Numbered from the stretch's first letter, positions 50,300 to 59,009 are shown. The stretch is DNA of 64,000 bases from Serratia nevei (GCF_024160145.1 NZ_JAMYWQ010000009.1:83627-147626), one strand, 5' to 3'. Notes: generated by a model from the letters alone, not told the origin. Numbers and translations are program-made.

Positions 50300-51367
50300 A
50301 TGTATATTGCCCCACCCGTTTTTGATGCCCGCAAATCCGGCCTCAGCTTCGCCAAACGCACCTATTTGCCGCGCATCGCCGGTCTGGGGATCGGTTTCAT
50401 CTGCGTTTGCGCCGCACTCTATCCCTTGGCTCCGCCCACGGCGGTCTGGCTATTGCTGGCCTTTCACGGTTTTCTCTGGCCGCATCTCGCCTACCGCCTG
50501 GCCTGCCGCGCCAAAGATCCGTTCAAGGCCGAGATCCGCAACCTGCTGATCGACTCCGCCTTCGGCGGCTTCTGGGCGGCGATGATGGCGTTCAACGCGC
50601 TGCCGGCGATCGTCATCCTGTCGATGATGAGCATGAACAACATCGCTTCGGCCGGTAAAGCGCTGTTTGTGAAAGGCCTGGCGATTCAATTGGCCGCGGC
50701 GGTGCTCACCGGCGCACTGCTCGGCTTCCCGTTTCACCCACACAGCACGCCGCTGCAAATCTATCTGTGCCTGCCGATGATCTATCTGTATCCGTCGCTG
50801 CTCGGTCTGGTGACTTACCGCACCGCCAAACGGCTGGCGGAAAAAAAACAGGAGCTGCAGCGCATCAGCACCCGCGATGGGCTGACCGGCTTGTACAACC
50901 GCCGCCATTGGGAGCATCTGCTGCATCGCCAGTTCGACAGCTGCCGCCGCTACCAGGACAACGCCACGCTGATCCTGATGGATATCGATCGTTTCAAAAC
51001 CATTAACGACACCTTTGGCCATGCGTTAGGCGATGAGGCTTTGGCGGCGCTGGCGGAAGAGCTGCTGATCGGCTTGCGCAACGTGGATATCGTCGGGCGC
51101 TACGGCGGCGACGAGTTTGGCGCGGTGCTGCCGAACACCAGCGCCGAACAGGCAGAAACCGTCCTGCGGCGCATCCAGCAACGGCTGGACACAATCAGCT
51201 TCAAAGAAGCGCCGCAGCTGCGGCTGCAGATCAGCGCCGGCATCGCCAACTACCACCCCGCGCTGGACGGTTATCTGGACTGGCTGAAAGCGGCCGACGG
51301 CGCGCTTTACCGGGCGAAGCAAAATGGCCGCAACCGGCTGGAAATGGCGGCGCCGATGGGCGACTAA
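50300..51367 (+). CDS. dgcC: MASE2-domain diguanylate cyclase (DgcC/AdrA-like)
   Basis: Makes c-di-GMP at the inner membrane. The 355-residue protein has an N-terminal MASE2 domain with several membrane spans (about residues 15-180). A GGDEF domain follows, with the intact active site YGGDEFG near residue 270. The inhibitory I-site RNVD lies five residues before it, so feedback inhibition is expected. The pattern resembles E. coli DgcC, which drives cellulose synthesis, but no cellulose genes are in view. GGGAGATG precedes the start. It is divergent from tatE. Confidence 0.85.
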   Translation: MYIAPPVFDARKSGLSFAKRTYLPRIAGLGIGFICVCAALYPLAPPTAVWLLLAFHGFLWPHLAYRLACRAKDPFKAEIRNLLIDSAFGGFWAAMMAFNALPAIVILSMMSMNNIASAGKALFVKGLAIQLAAAVLTGALLGFPFHPHSTPLQIYLCLPMIYLYPSLLGLVTYRTAKRLAEKKQELQRISTRDGLTGLYNRRHWEHLLHRQFDSCRRYQDNATLILMDIDRFKTINDTFGHALGDEALAALAEELLIGLRNVDIVGRYGGDEFGAVLPNTSAEQAETVLRRIQQRLDTISFKEAPQLRLQISAGIANYHPALDGYLDWLKAADGALYRAKQNGRNRLEMAAPMGD

Positions 51368-51368
51368 C

Positions 51369-51512
51369 TTACTGGTTTAATAACTTGGCAAAATACTTCG
51401 GCGCTTCGACAAAGCCTTCACGCCGGTAAAACGCATGCGCCCGCTCGCGGTGGCTATGGCAATGGACCTCTCACCGATTGTGGCCGCGACGGTGCGCCGT
51501 TCTGATTTGCAT
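51369..51512 (-). pseudogene. Remnant of a GNAT acetyltransferase gene
   Basis: Reading leftward, a start with its own GAGG site gives MQIRTAHRRGHNR and then TGA (51471-51473). In the same frame the C-terminal end of a GNAT fold follows: HRERAHAFYRREGFVEAPKY and the chain end FAKLLNQ. A normal gene would be about 145 codons; only 47 remain. The middle therefore seems deleted, with an in-frame stop. It lies head to head with the crcB leader. Confidence 0.6.
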
Positions 51513-51602
51513 AGGCTGACCTCGCAGATTGTCGATACTACAAAATAGGCGGCGTTAGGTGTAACATCCACCGGGTACGGCAAAAAAGGCCGTGCGGCAC
51601 GC

Positions 51603-51653
51603 TGGAGATGACATTCCTCCCTAACCGCCTTCACAGGCTGATGATGTCTACGT
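51603..51653 (+). promoter_or_regulatory. Fluoride riboswitch (crcB motif)
   Basis: The segment contains the conserved elements GGAGATGACATTCCTCC, CTAACCGCC and GGCTGATGATGTCTACG in the right order and spacing for the crcB/fluoride aptamer, directly upstream of crcB. Downstream, TCCCTTTC (51689-51696) is the exact complement of GAAAGGGA (51721-51728), the crcB ribosome site. This suggests control of translation start. Confidence 0.9.
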
Positions 51654-51736
51654 AACCTCTCGGAGAGAGGCGCGTAGCGTTACGCCTGTCCCTTTCCGAG
51701 TCCCGTGAATTTCTCTGATTGAAAGGGAGTTGCCCC

Positions 51737-52120
51737 ATGTTGAGTTCTTTACTGGCCGTATTTATCGGCGGCGGCGTCGGCAGCGTTTTGCGCTGGGCGG
51801 TAAGCATGAAAATGAATCCGCTGAACGCCCACATTCCGCTCGGTACGCTGATGGTCAATCTGATCGGCGGTTTTATCATCGGCCTGGCGATGGCGATTTT
51901 CACCCGCATGACGCATCTGGATCCCACCTGGAAATTACTGATCACCACCGGGTTCTGCGGCGGCCTGACCACCTTCTCCACCTTTTCGCTGGAGGTGGTG
52001 TACCTGATGCAGGATGGCCGCTTCGGCTGGGCGCTGGCCAATATGTTGCTCAACCTGGCCGGCTCGCTGGCGATGACGCTGCTGGCTTTCATGCTGGTAA
52101 TGTGGGTTAACGGGCGCTAA
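51737..52120 (+). CDS. crcB: Fluoride channel CrcB/Fluc
   Basis: Exports fluoride. The 127-residue protein has four membrane helices. The Fluc signatures are [10 protein letters not shown] near residue 11, NLIGGFIIG near residue 42 and [15 protein letters not shown] near residue 75, whose Phe and Thr/Ser residues line the pore. I chose the ATG at 51737, eight bases after AAAGGGAG. A TTG further upstream would lie within that ribosome site. Controlled by the riboswitch just upstream. Confidence 0.95.
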   Translation: MLSSLLAVFIGGGVGSVLRWAVSMKMNPLNAHIPLGTLMVNLIGGFIIGLAMAIFTRMTHLDPTWKLLITTGFCGGLTTFSTFSLEVVYLMQDGRFGWALANMLLNLAGSLAMTLLAFMLVMWVNGR

Positions 52121-52156
52121 GCGCTTAATGTTTCCTTAATCTTGCGTGCGCATACT

Positions 52157-52183
52157 CTCATCCAGTACTCCTGACTGGATGAG
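52157..52183 (+). promoter_or_regulatory. Perfect hairpin covering the ribosome site of the small ORF
   Basis: CTCATCCAGT (52157-52166) and ACTGGATGAG (52174-52183) form a 10-bp perfect stem with loop ACTCCTG. The 3' arm includes GGATGAG, the only ribosome-site-like sequence before the ATG at 52192. There is no T-run, so it is not a standard crcB terminator. Confidence 0.6.
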
Positions 52184-52191
52184 AAACCGCT

Positions 52192-52287
52192 ATGTTTAGC
52201 CTGCCGAAAACCGCCGCCGAAGCGATTGCCGTTGCGCTGTGCGTGCTGATCGTCGCCGCCTTTATCAAGGCCTACCTGTTCGCGTAA
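52192..52287 (+). CDS. Small membrane peptide of 31 residues, unknown function
   Basis: A 31-codon ORF begins MFSLPKTAAEAIAVALCV and continues as a hydrophobic helix to the end (KAYLFA). It looks like a single-span inner-membrane peptide with a short polar N-terminus. GGATGAG lies eight bases before the ATG. I do not recognise the family. Its neighbours are crcB and a TetR gene. Support is the ribosome site, the clean membrane helix and normal codon use. Conservation is untested. Confidence 0.55.
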   Translation: MFSLPKTAAEAIAVALCVLIVAAFIKAYLFA

Positions 52288-52316
52288 GCGCCTTTTCCCC
52301 ACAGCACGCGTTCATC

Positions 52317-52379
52317 TTGCGTCTTTCCGGCCGATTACACTACAATTGAGAATGAACGTTCACACCCAAAAATGTGAAC
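52317..52379 (+). promoter_or_regulatory. Promoter and probable TetR operator
   Basis: TTGCGT (52317-52322) and TACAAT (52341-52346) are 18 bases apart. Just downstream lie TGAACGTTCA (52353-52362) and the overlapping dyad GTTCACA-N8-TGTGAAC (52358-52379), positioned for autorepression by the TetR-type product. Confidence 0.6.
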
Positions 52380-52409
52380 CCGGCTCACGCGTAGCAAAGG
52401 ATCGGGCAG

Positions 52410-53006
52410 ATGCTCTCCCCCAACGACAGTAAACAGGCCAAGGTGCAGGCCCGCCGCGATCAGATCGTCGAAGCGGCGAAAACCAGCTTCCGCCGCCACG
52501 GCTTCCACGCCGCCAGCATGGCGGAAATCGCCCAGGGCTCGCAGCTCAGCGTCGGGCAAATCTATCGCTATTTCGCCAATAAAGACGCGATTATCGAGGA
52601 GATCGTCAACCGCATCATCGCCAGCAAGATGCAGCGGCTGGAAAACCTTGGCGATCATATCAACCTGATCGCCGGCACGCTGGCGGCGCGCACGCTGTTT
52701 CAGCAGCCGGGCGAGAGCGAAACCGATCACATGCTGATGCTGGAAGTGACCGCCGAGGCCACGCGCAACCCGGTGGTAGCCAAAATGCTCAGCGATGCGG
52801 AAGCGCGGCTGTTTCGCCACGTGTGCCACAACCTGCAGCAGCTTTACCCTCATTTCAGCGCGGAAGAGATCGCCGCGCGGGTGGAGTTTATCGCCGTCAT
52901 GAGCGAAGGCACCGGTTACCGTATCCTTACCACGCAAAAAGCCGATGCGTCCCTGCTGCGCGATCTGTATCAGCAGGCCATTTCTCATCTGTTCAGGAAA
53001 TCTTAA
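52410..53006 (+). CDS. TetR/AcrR-family transcriptional regulator
   Basis: A 198-residue regulator. The N-terminal helix-turn-helix is at about residues 15-62 (RRDQIVEAAKTSFRRHGF, MAEIAQGSQLSVGQIYRYFANKDAI). A helical ligand-binding domain of no recognised specificity follows. It lies six bases before an MFS exporter gene, so it most likely represses its own operon through the dyad at 52358-52379. The inducer cannot be told from the sequence. Confidence 0.9.
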   Translation: MLSPNDSKQAKVQARRDQIVEAAKTSFRRHGFHAASMAEIAQGSQLSVGQIYRYFANKDAIIEEIVNRIIASKMQRLENLGDHINLIAGTLAARTLFQQPGESETDHMLMLEVTAEATRNPVVAKMLSDAEARLFRHVCHNLQQLYPHFSAEEIAARVEFIAVMSEGTGYRILTTQKADASLLRDLYQQAISHLFRKS

Positions 53007-53012
53007 TCTCCC

Positions 53013-54203
53013 ATGACCAAACACTTAGCCAGACAACGTCTGGTGTACGCCGTCGTGCTTGGCCTGTTGGCCGCGCTGGGGCCGCTGTGCACCGATCTCT
53101 ATCTGCCCGCCCTGCCGGAAATGGCGGGCGAGCTGAATACCTCCACCGCCGCCGCGCAGCTCAGCCTGACCGCCGGGCTGCTCGGCCTGGGCGTCGGCCA
53201 GCTGATTTTTGGCCCGTACAGCGACAAGCTGGGCCGCATGCGGCCGCTGCTGCTGTCGCTGATCCTGCTGCTGGGCGCTTCGCTGTGGTGCGCCCTCGCG
53301 CCTACCATTGACCAGTTGCTGATCGCCCGCCTGCTGCAGGGCATCGCCGGCGCCGGTGGCGCGGTGATCTCTCGTGCCATTGCCCGCGATCTGTATGCCG
53401 GCCATGAGCTGACCCGCTTCTTCGCCCTGCTGATGCTGGTCAACGGCCTGGCGCCGATCGTCGCGCCGGTGCTGGGCGGCGTTATGCTGCAGGTGATGAA
53501 CTGGCGCGGTATCTTTGGCGTGCTGGCGGCCATCGCCGTGCTGCTGTTCAGCCTGTCGGCGCTGAAGCTGCGCGAGTCCCTGCCGGCCGAGCGCCGCAGC
53601 CAGGGCGGCATTCTGGCGATGCTGATGTCGCTGGGCAGTCTGTTGACCCAACGCTATTTCATGGGCCTGTGCCTGACGCAGGGCTTCGTGATGGCCGGTA
53701 TGTTCGCCTATATCGGCGCCTCGCCTTTCGTCTTGCAGCAGATCTACGGCCTCAGCCCGCAGATGTTCAGCCTGTGCTTCGCCATTAACGGCGTCGGGCT
53801 GATCATTGCGGCGCAGCTGGCCAGCCGCCTCAGTTCGCGTTGGGGGGAGCGCCGGGTGTTGAAGAGCGGGCTGATGCTGGCGGCCGTCGCGTCGCTGTTG
53901 CTGCTGTTGGCCGCCGCGCTGCATGCGCCGCTGGCGTTGTTGCTGGTGCCGCTGTTCTTCTCGGTGGCAGTGATCGGCATTGTCGGCCCGACCGCCTCTT
54001 CGCTGGCGATGCAAAGCCAGGGGGATAAAGCAGGCAGCGCGTCGGCCTTGATCGGCGTGTGCATGTTCGCACTCGGCGCGTGCGCCGTGCCGCTCACCGG
54101 GCTGGGCGGCACCTCCAGCCTGTCGATGGCGCTGACCATCGTCGGCTGTTACGCCGTCGCCATCCTGCTGTTCAGCCTGTTAGGCCGCCGCAGCGAGGCA
54201 TAA
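53013..54203 (+). CDS. Bcr/CflA-family multidrug efflux MFS transporter
   Basis: A 396-residue, 12-span inner-membrane antiporter of the DHA1 group. Motif A appears as GPYSDKLGRMRPLL after helix 2, and LCTDLYLPALP near residue 26 is typical of Bcr/CflA proteins. The family exports drugs such as bicyclomycin or chloramphenicol and sometimes dipeptides; the substrate here is unknown. It forms a two-gene operon with the TetR gene and ends at a shared terminator with cspE. Confidence 0.88.
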   Translation: MTKHLARQRLVYAVVLGLLAALGPLCTDLYLPALPEMAGELNTSTAAAQLSLTAGLLGLGVGQLIFGPYSDKLGRMRPLLLSLILLLGASLWCALAPTIDQLLIARLLQGIAGAGGAVISRAIARDLYAGHELTRFFALLMLVNGLAPIVAPVLGGVMLQVMNWRGIFGVLAAIAVLLFSLSALKLRESLPAERRSQGGILAMLMSLGSLLTQRYFMGLCLTQGFVMAGMFAYIGASPFVLQQIYGLSPQMFSLCFAINGVGLIIAAQLASRLSSRWGERRVLKSGLMLAAVASLLLLLAAALHAPLALLLVPLFFSVAVIGIVGPTASSLAMQSQGDKAGSASALIGVCMFALGACAVPLTGLGGTSSLSMALTIVGCYAVAILLFSLLGRRSEA

Positions 54204-54215
54204 CGCGCCCAATAA

Positions 54216-54240
54216 AAAACCCGCTCAATGAGCGGGTTTT
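54216..54240. terminator. Bidirectional terminator between the MFS gene and cspE
   Basis: AAAACCCGCTC and GAGCGGGTTTT form an almost perfect 25-base hairpin with A/T runs on both sides, serving the two convergent genes. Confidence 0.85.
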
Positions 54241-54260
54241 AAGAAATTCAGCTACGCAGC

Positions 54261-54470
54261 TTAGATAGCAGTAACGTTAGCGGCAGATGGGCCTTTGGCA
54301 CCGTTCGTGATTTCAAATTCTACACGCTGGCCTTCAGCGAGCGTTTTGAAACCGTTGCTAACGATGGCAGAGAAGTGAACGAAAACGTCCTTGCTACCAT
54401 CTTCCGGAGTAATGAAACCGAAGCCTTTGGATTCATTAAACCACTTAACGCTACCTTTAATCTTAGACAT
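54261..54470 (-). CDS. cspE: Cold-shock-domain RNA chaperone CspE
   Basis: A 69-residue single CSD protein that binds single-stranded RNA and acts as an antiterminator. RNP1 is KGFGFITP and RNP2 is VFVHFSAI. It fits CspE better than CspC because it has [15 protein letters not shown] and [13 protein letters not shown]. The ATG at 54470 follows AAAGG. It carries a 5' region of up to 340 bases. E. coli also has cspE near crcB. Confidence 0.95.
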   Translation of the reverse strand: MSKIKGSVKWFNESKGFGFITPEDGSKDVFVHFSAIVSNGFKTLAEGQRVEFEITNGAKGPSAANVTAI

Positions 54471-54816
54471 CAAACTTACCTTTAACGTGAATGAAAGACA
54501 CAAAACCTGTGTCGATTACAGTACAGCAAGCAGGCAGGATTTTGTCCACCACCGCGATCACAGAAATCCGATAAAGAGTGAAAAAATCCGTGTTGCCCGG
54601 TGTAAATGGATTGCACCGGTTGCGATAAGTTACCGTTCCAGGCCAATCCTCTCCCTGCACCAGCGAACAACGCGCGAACGCCCAAACCACCCTATCCCCC
54701 CCGCCGTTGACACCCTCATGCAGACGCAATCGCTATGAAATATAACCAGATGGTCTTTTTGCTTAGGCAGCCCCTGCACTAGGGTTAGGGTTTATTTCCC
54801 ACTGTGAGCCAAGCCT
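54471..54816. other. Divergent region between cspE and the amidohydrolase gene
   Basis: The 346 bases contain no gene I can support. A cspE promoter candidate lies at 54518-54548. The right end has GGGTTAGGGTTTATT (54782-54796), a 15-base sequence also found at 2381-2395 before ybfE. I found no convincing promoter for the rightward gene. Confidence 0.5.
54518..54548 (-). promoter_or_regulatory. Candidate cspE promoter
   Basis: On the minus strand TGGACA (54543-54548) is followed by TGTACT (54520-54525) at 17 bases or TACTGT (54518-54523) at 19. It would give a leader of about 40 bases. Confidence 0.35.
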
Positions 54817-55980
54817 ATGACCAGCCAGTTGGCAGACAAAATCATCGCCTATCGGCGTGAGCTGCACCAAAACCCGGAGCTTTCCAATCACGAATTCGCC
54901 ACCACCGCCCGGCTGACCCGCTGGCTGCAAGAGGCGGGTATTCGCCTGCTGCCGTTGGCACTGAAAACCGGCGTCGTGGCGGAGATCGGCAGCGGCAAGG
55001 GACCCATCATCGCGCTGCGCGGCGACATCGACGCCCTGCCGATCGACGAAATCGCCGACGTGCCCTTCAGCTCGCAAAACCGCGGCGTGATGCACGCCTG
55101 CGGCCACGACTTTCATACCTCGGTGATGCTCGGCGCCGCGCACCTGCTCAAAGCGCGCGAGGCCGACCTGCCGGGCACGGTGCGCATCTTCTTCCAGCCG
55201 GCGGAAGAGACCTTCAACGGCGCCCGGCACCTGATCGACGCCGGCGCGCTGGATAACGTCGCCGCGGTATTCGGCCTGCATAACGCGCCGGAACTGCCCA
55301 CCGGCACCTTCGCCACCCGCGCCGGGCCGTTCTATGCCAACGTCGATCGCTTCCAGATCCTCATCACCGGCAAGGGCGCGCACGCCGCCAAACCGGAACA
55401 GGGCGTCGACACCATCGTCACCGCCAGCCAGATCGTCGGTGCGCTGCAGACGCTGCCCAGCCGCAGCTTCAGCTCGCTGGAATCGCTGGTGGTGAGCGTA
55501 ACGCGCATCGAAGGCGGCAATACCTGGAACGTGCTGCCGCAAACCGTGGAGCTGGAAGGCACGGTGCGTACCCACAGCGACGCGGTGCGCCGCCAGGTGC
55601 CGGACAAGATTCGCCAGGTGATCGACGGCGTAGCCGCCGCGCTGGGCGCGCAGGCCGAATTGCGCTGGCAGCCGGGGCCACCGGCGGTGATCAATGACCC
55701 GCATTGGGCGGCGTTCAGCAAAACCGTTGCCGCCGAGGCAGGCTACCGGGTCGAAGAGGCGGAGCTGCAGATGGGGGGGGAAGATTTCGCACTTTATCTG
55801 CACCATGTGCCGGGCGTATTTGTCAGCATCGGCTCCGCCAGCGAGTTCGGCCTGCATCATCCGCGTTTCAATCCCGATGAGCGCGCCCTGTTTCCCGCTG
55901 CGCAATATTTCACGCTGCTGGCGGAACGCACGCTGCAACAATTAACCACCGCGCCGGAAAAAGCCCTCAGCAACGCCTGA
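54817..55980 (+). CDS. M20-family amidohydrolase (YxeP-like N-acyl amino acid deacetylase)
   Basis: A zinc-dependent amidohydrolase of 387 residues. Family motifs are RRELHQNPELSNHEF near residue 13, RGDIDALPIDE near residue 68, HACGHDFHTSVML near residue 92 and PAEETFNGARH near residue 128. A dimerisation domain (TGKGAHAAKPEQGVD) lies in the middle and MGGEDFALY near the C-terminus. Such enzymes cleave N-acyl amino acids or hippurate-like amides. Placed next to a monooxygenase, an acetyltransferase and an ABC importer, it fits the deacetylase of an S-(2-succino)cysteine-type pathway. A hairpin (56000-56040) separates it from the next gene. Confidence 0.85.
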   Translation: MTSQLADKIIAYRRELHQNPELSNHEFATTARLTRWLQEAGIRLLPLALKTGVVAEIGSGKGPIIALRGDIDALPIDEIADVPFSSQNRGVMHACGHDFHTSVMLGAAHLLKAREADLPGTVRIFFQPAEETFNGARHLIDAGALDNVAAVFGLHNAPELPTGTFATRAGPFYANVDRFQILITGKGAHAAKPEQGVDTIVTASQIVGALQTLPSRSFSSLESLVVSVTRIEGGNTWNVLPQTVELEGTVRTHSDAVRRQVPDKIRQVIDGVAAALGAQAELRWQPGPPAVINDPHWAAFSKTVAAEAGYRVEEAELQMGGEDFALYLHHVPGVFVSIGSASEFGLHHPRFNPDERALFPAAQYFTLLAERTLQQLTTAPEKALSNA

Positions 55981-55999
55981 ATAGCGGAACATCTTATTT

Positions 56000-56040
56000 C
56001 CCCGACGCCGCACATGCCGCGTCGGGGCTTATTATTTTTA
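56000..56040 (+). terminator. Terminator after the amidohydrolase gene
   Basis: CCCCGACGC (56000-56008) pairs with GCGTCGGGG (56019-56027), followed by a T-rich tract. The following genes therefore probably have their own promoter in 56041-56166. Confidence 0.65.
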
Positions 56041-56166
56041 CCCGCTGTGATATTTGCAGTTTTCAACATTTGAATATGCTGTTTTGTTGTTTTACATCCC
56101 GCCGCCGCTCATCAATAGTGGGCTCATCAGACACCGCGCGCATCGAAGGCGCATGACAGGATAATC

Positions 56167-57495
56167 ATGATGAGCGACAACGTGAATAATCAACGGCAAT
56201 TGCGCCTGGGCGCCATTCTGCATGGCGCATCGGGAAATATGTCCGCCTGGCGCCACCCGGACGCCACCGCCGACGCCAGCATTAACCTCGAATTTAATAT
56301 CGCCTCGGCGAAAAAAGCCGAGCAGGGGAAATTCGATTTCGTCTTCGTCGCCGATGGCTTATATATCAACGAAAAATCCATTCCGCATTTTCTTAATCGT
56401 TTCGAACCGCTCACCCTGCTGGCCGCACTGTCCGCCGCCACCGACAAAATCGGCCTGGTGGGCACCCTCTCCACCTCCTACAGCGATCCGTTCACCGTCG
56501 CCCGCCAGTTCGCCAGCCTCGATCACCTGAGCAACGGCCGCGCCGGCTGGAACGTGGTAACGTCGCCGCTGGAGGGCTCGGCCAAAAACTTCTCGCGCAA
56601 AGAACACCCGGAACACAGCCTGCGTTACCGCATCGCCGGCGAATTTCTCGACGTCGCCAAAGGGCTGTGGGATTCCTGGGAAGACGACGCCTTCGTGCGT
56701 AATAAGGCCAGCGGCGAATTCTTCCGCCCCGGCAAACTGCACACCCTCAATCACCAGGGCGAGTTCTTCTCGGTACAGGGGCCGCTGAACATCGGCCGCA
56801 CGCCGCAGGGGCGCCCGATCCTGTTCCAGGCCGGCGCCTCTGAAGACGGCAAACGGCTGGCGGCCCAACACGCCGATGCGATCTTCACCCATCACGACAC
56901 GCTGGAACAGGCGCAGGATTTCTATCAGGACGTGAAGCGGCAGCTGGTGGAACAGGGGCGTGCGCCGGACGATCTGCGCATCTTCCAGGGCGTCAGCGTG
57001 ATCGTCGGCGACGACGATGCGGACGTCGAGCGTCAGTATCAGGAGACCGCCCGCCTGGTCAGCATCGAGAACGCCCTCAACTACCTCGGCCGCTACTTCG
57101 AGCATTACGACTTCTCTCGCCATCCGCTGGACGCCCCCTTCCCGGACATCGGCGATCTGGGGCAAAACAGCTTCCGCAGCACCACCGACGCCATCAAGCG
57201 CAGCGCCCGCGAGCGCCACCTCACGCTGCGCCAGGTGGCGCTGGAAGCCGCCTCGCCGCGCCCGGTGTTCAGCGGCACGCCGGAAGCGGTGGCGGACGGC
57301 CTGCAACGCTGGTTCGAGGGCGAAGCCGCCGACGGTTTCATCATCAGCGGCGGTACGCCCAACGCCTTCGGCCACTTCGTCGATCGGGTGGTGCCCGTCC
57401 TGCAACAACGCGGCCTGTTCCGCCAGGCGTACCACGGCGCCACGCTGCGCGAGCACCTGGGCCTGAAGCACCCGTTGAACAGATTCACCCAATAA
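56167..57495 (+). CDS. LLM-class flavin-dependent monooxygenase (NtaA/SnaA/DszA group, YxeK-like)
   Basis: A 442-residue TIM-barrel monooxygenase using reduced FMN. Visible family segments are [17 protein letters not shown] near residue 15, [33 protein letters not shown] and [18 protein letters not shown]. This subgroup oxidises the carbon or sulfur side of thioethers, sulfonates and chelators. No flavin reductase gene lies nearby, so reduced FMN must come from elsewhere. An ATG at 56170 is equally possible. It starts a five-gene run with short gaps. Confidence 0.85.
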   Translation: MMSDNVNNQRQLRLGAILHGASGNMSAWRHPDATADASINLEFNIASAKKAEQGKFDFVFVADGLYINEKSIPHFLNRFEPLTLLAALSAATDKIGLVGTLSTSYSDPFTVARQFASLDHLSNGRAGWNVVTSPLEGSAKNFSRKEHPEHSLRYRIAGEFLDVAKGLWDSWEDDAFVRNKASGEFFRPGKLHTLNHQGEFFSVQGPLNIGRTPQGRPILFQAGASEDGKRLAAQHADAIFTHHDTLEQAQDFYQDVKRQLVEQGRAPDDLRIFQGVSVIVGDDDADVERQYQETARLVSIENALNYLGRYFEHYDFSRHPLDAPFPDIGDLGQNSFRSTTDAIKRSARERHLTLRQVALEAASPRPVFSGTPEAVADGLQRWFEGEAADGFIISGGTPNAFGHFVDRVVPVLQQRGLFRQAYHGATLREHLGLKHPLNRFTQ

Positions 57496-57521
57496 TAAGA
57501 TCGCTTTCAGGGATACCCGCT

Positions 57522-58442
57522 ATGCAGAAAACCGTTACCGCCGCCCTCGTGGCGGCCTTGCTGAGCCTGACTGGCGCCGCACAGGCGGGCACCGGCATCG
57601 ATTTGCAGGCCAATGAAACCCCGATCCACGCGCCGAAAAACCCGCAGGCGATCGCCAAACTGCCGGCCGATTTCCACTTCGTGAAGCCGGGCCAATTCAC
57701 CGTCGCGATCGCCGCGCTCAACACGCCGCCGCTGGCGCTGTTCGCCGCCGACAACCGGCGGCTGATCGGCAGCGAAGTGGATATCGCGCAACTGGTGGCC
57801 GACAGCCTGGGCCTAACGCTTAACGTGGTGCAAACCTCGTGGGAGGACTGGCCGCTGGGGGTAGTCTCCGGCAAGTATGACGCGGCCATCACCAACGTCA
57901 CCGTCACCAAAGAGCGCAAAACCCGCTTCGACTTCGCCACCTACCGCATCGACTCGCTCGGCTTTTACGTCAAAACCGGCGGCAAGATCGCGACGATCAA
58001 ACAGCCTGCCGATATCGCCGGATTAAAGATCATCGTCGGCTCCGGCACCAATCAGGAAGCGATCCTGCTGGCGTGGGACAAGCAGAACCGGCAGCAGGGG
58101 CTCAAACCCTTCCAGCCGGTCTACGTGACCGACGATGCGGCCGCCACGCTGGCGATCCAGTCCGGCCGGGCCGACGCCTACTTCGGGCCGAACGTGCTGG
58201 GCGCCTATAAAGCGGCGCTGAACGGCCGCACCCGGCTGGCGGGCACGGTGGAAGGCGGTTGGCCGAAGGCGGCGCACATCGCCGTCACCACCCGTAAAGG
58301 CAACGGCCTGGTGCAGGCGGTGAACGAAGCGCTGAACGGCGCGATCCGCGGCGGGCAGTACGATCGGGTGCTCAACCGCTGGGGCGAGAGCGTCGAGCGC
58401 CTTGCGCAGTCGGAAATCAACCCGCCCGGCCTGGGCGATTAG
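57522..58442 (+). CDS. Family-3 periplasmic substrate-binding protein of a polar amino acid ABC importer (YxeM-like)
   Basis: A 306-residue precursor with a signal peptide ending at AAQAG. The SBP_bac_3 fold has the segments VAIAALNTPPLALF, GSEVDIAQLVADSLG, DAAITNVTVTKERKTRFDFATY and the C-terminal lobe ADAYFGPN. Ligands of this group are amino acids and related sulfur compounds. It lies 26 bases after the monooxygenase gene and belongs with the permease and ATPase two genes downstream. Confidence 0.88.
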   Translation: MQKTVTAALVAALLSLTGAAQAGTGIDLQANETPIHAPKNPQAIAKLPADFHFVKPGQFTVAIAALNTPPLALFAADNRRLIGSEVDIAQLVADSLGLTLNVVQTSWEDWPLGVVSGKYDAAITNVTVTKERKTRFDFATYRIDSLGFYVKTGGKIATIKQPADIAGLKIIVGSGTNQEAILLAWDKQNRQQGLKPFQPVYVTDDAAATLAIQSGRADAYFGPNVLGAYKAALNGRTRLAGTVEGGWPKAAHIAVTTRKGNGLVQAVNEALNGAIRGGQYDRVLNRWGESVERLAQSEINPPGLGD

Positions 58443-58451
58443 GAGCGCGCA

Positions 58452-58979
58452 ATGACGCAAGACACCTTCATTCAGACGCTGCCGACCGACCCGCTGATCG
58501 CCCCGGTAATCGAGGGGTTGTTCGGCGAATATCGTCAGCGTTACGGCGACTATTTTGGTGACCAGGAACCGGAACCGCTGGATCTGTACGCGCCGCCGCA
58601 AGGGGCCTTCATCGTGCTGCTGCGCGCCGGTGCGCCGATCGCCATGGGCGCCTTTAAACGCTATGACGCACAAACCGCCGAGCTGAAGCGCATCTGGACG
58701 CGGGGCGATCTGCGTCGCCAGGGCCTGGCGCAGCGGGTGTTGCAGCAGCTCGAAACGCGGGCGCTGGCACAGGGGTATCGCCGGCTCTATCTGACCACCG
58801 GCTTTCGCCAGCCCGAAGCGGTGGGCCTGTATCTGAGCAACGGGTATCAGCCGCAGTTCGATCCCACCATCGACAGCGAGGTATACAGCCGGCCGCCCTA
58901 CGATGGCCGCCTGCCGTTCCGCAAAAGCCTGATTGCAGAGGACGCGTGTTGTTGCGCGTCGGAAAGGAAAATCGCCTAA
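58452..58979 (+). CDS. GNAT-family N-acetyltransferase (YxeL-like)
   Basis: A 175-residue acetyltransferase. The acetyl-CoA loop is RGDLRRQGLAQRVL near residue 92, and motif B is ETRALAQGYRRLYLTTGFRQPEAVGLYLSNGY-type, here split by alpha-helix 4. The C-terminus carries an unusual CCCASERK run. It sits between the binding-protein and permease genes of the importer, nine bases after the former. A role in acetylating the imported amino compound is inferred. Confidence 0.83.
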   Translation: MTQDTFIQTLPTDPLIAPVIEGLFGEYRQRYGDYFGDQEPEPLDLYAPPQGAFIVLLRAGAPIAMGAFKRYDAQTAELKRIWTRGDLRRQGLAQRVLQQLETRALAQGYRRLYLTTGFRQPEAVGLYLSNGYQPQFDPTIDSEVYSRPPYDGRLPFRKSLIAEDACCCASERKIA

Positions 58980-59009
58980 GGCCCCTTTATCTGTATCAGG
59001 AGACATGAC

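Noticed and set aside
49866..50315. A 149-residue form of TatE
   Set aside because: The upstream part is not Tat-like. The ATG at 50081 follows a good ribosome site and begins the membrane helix.
51377..51634. An 85-codon minus-strand ORF opposite the crcB leader
   Set aside because: It is a different frame from the GNAT remnant and runs across the fluoride aptamer. It has no family resemblance.
54781..54796. TTAGGG-like telomeric repeat
   Set aside because: Only two adjoining TTAGGG-like units occur at each place. This is a bacterial chromosome with no sign of an array.
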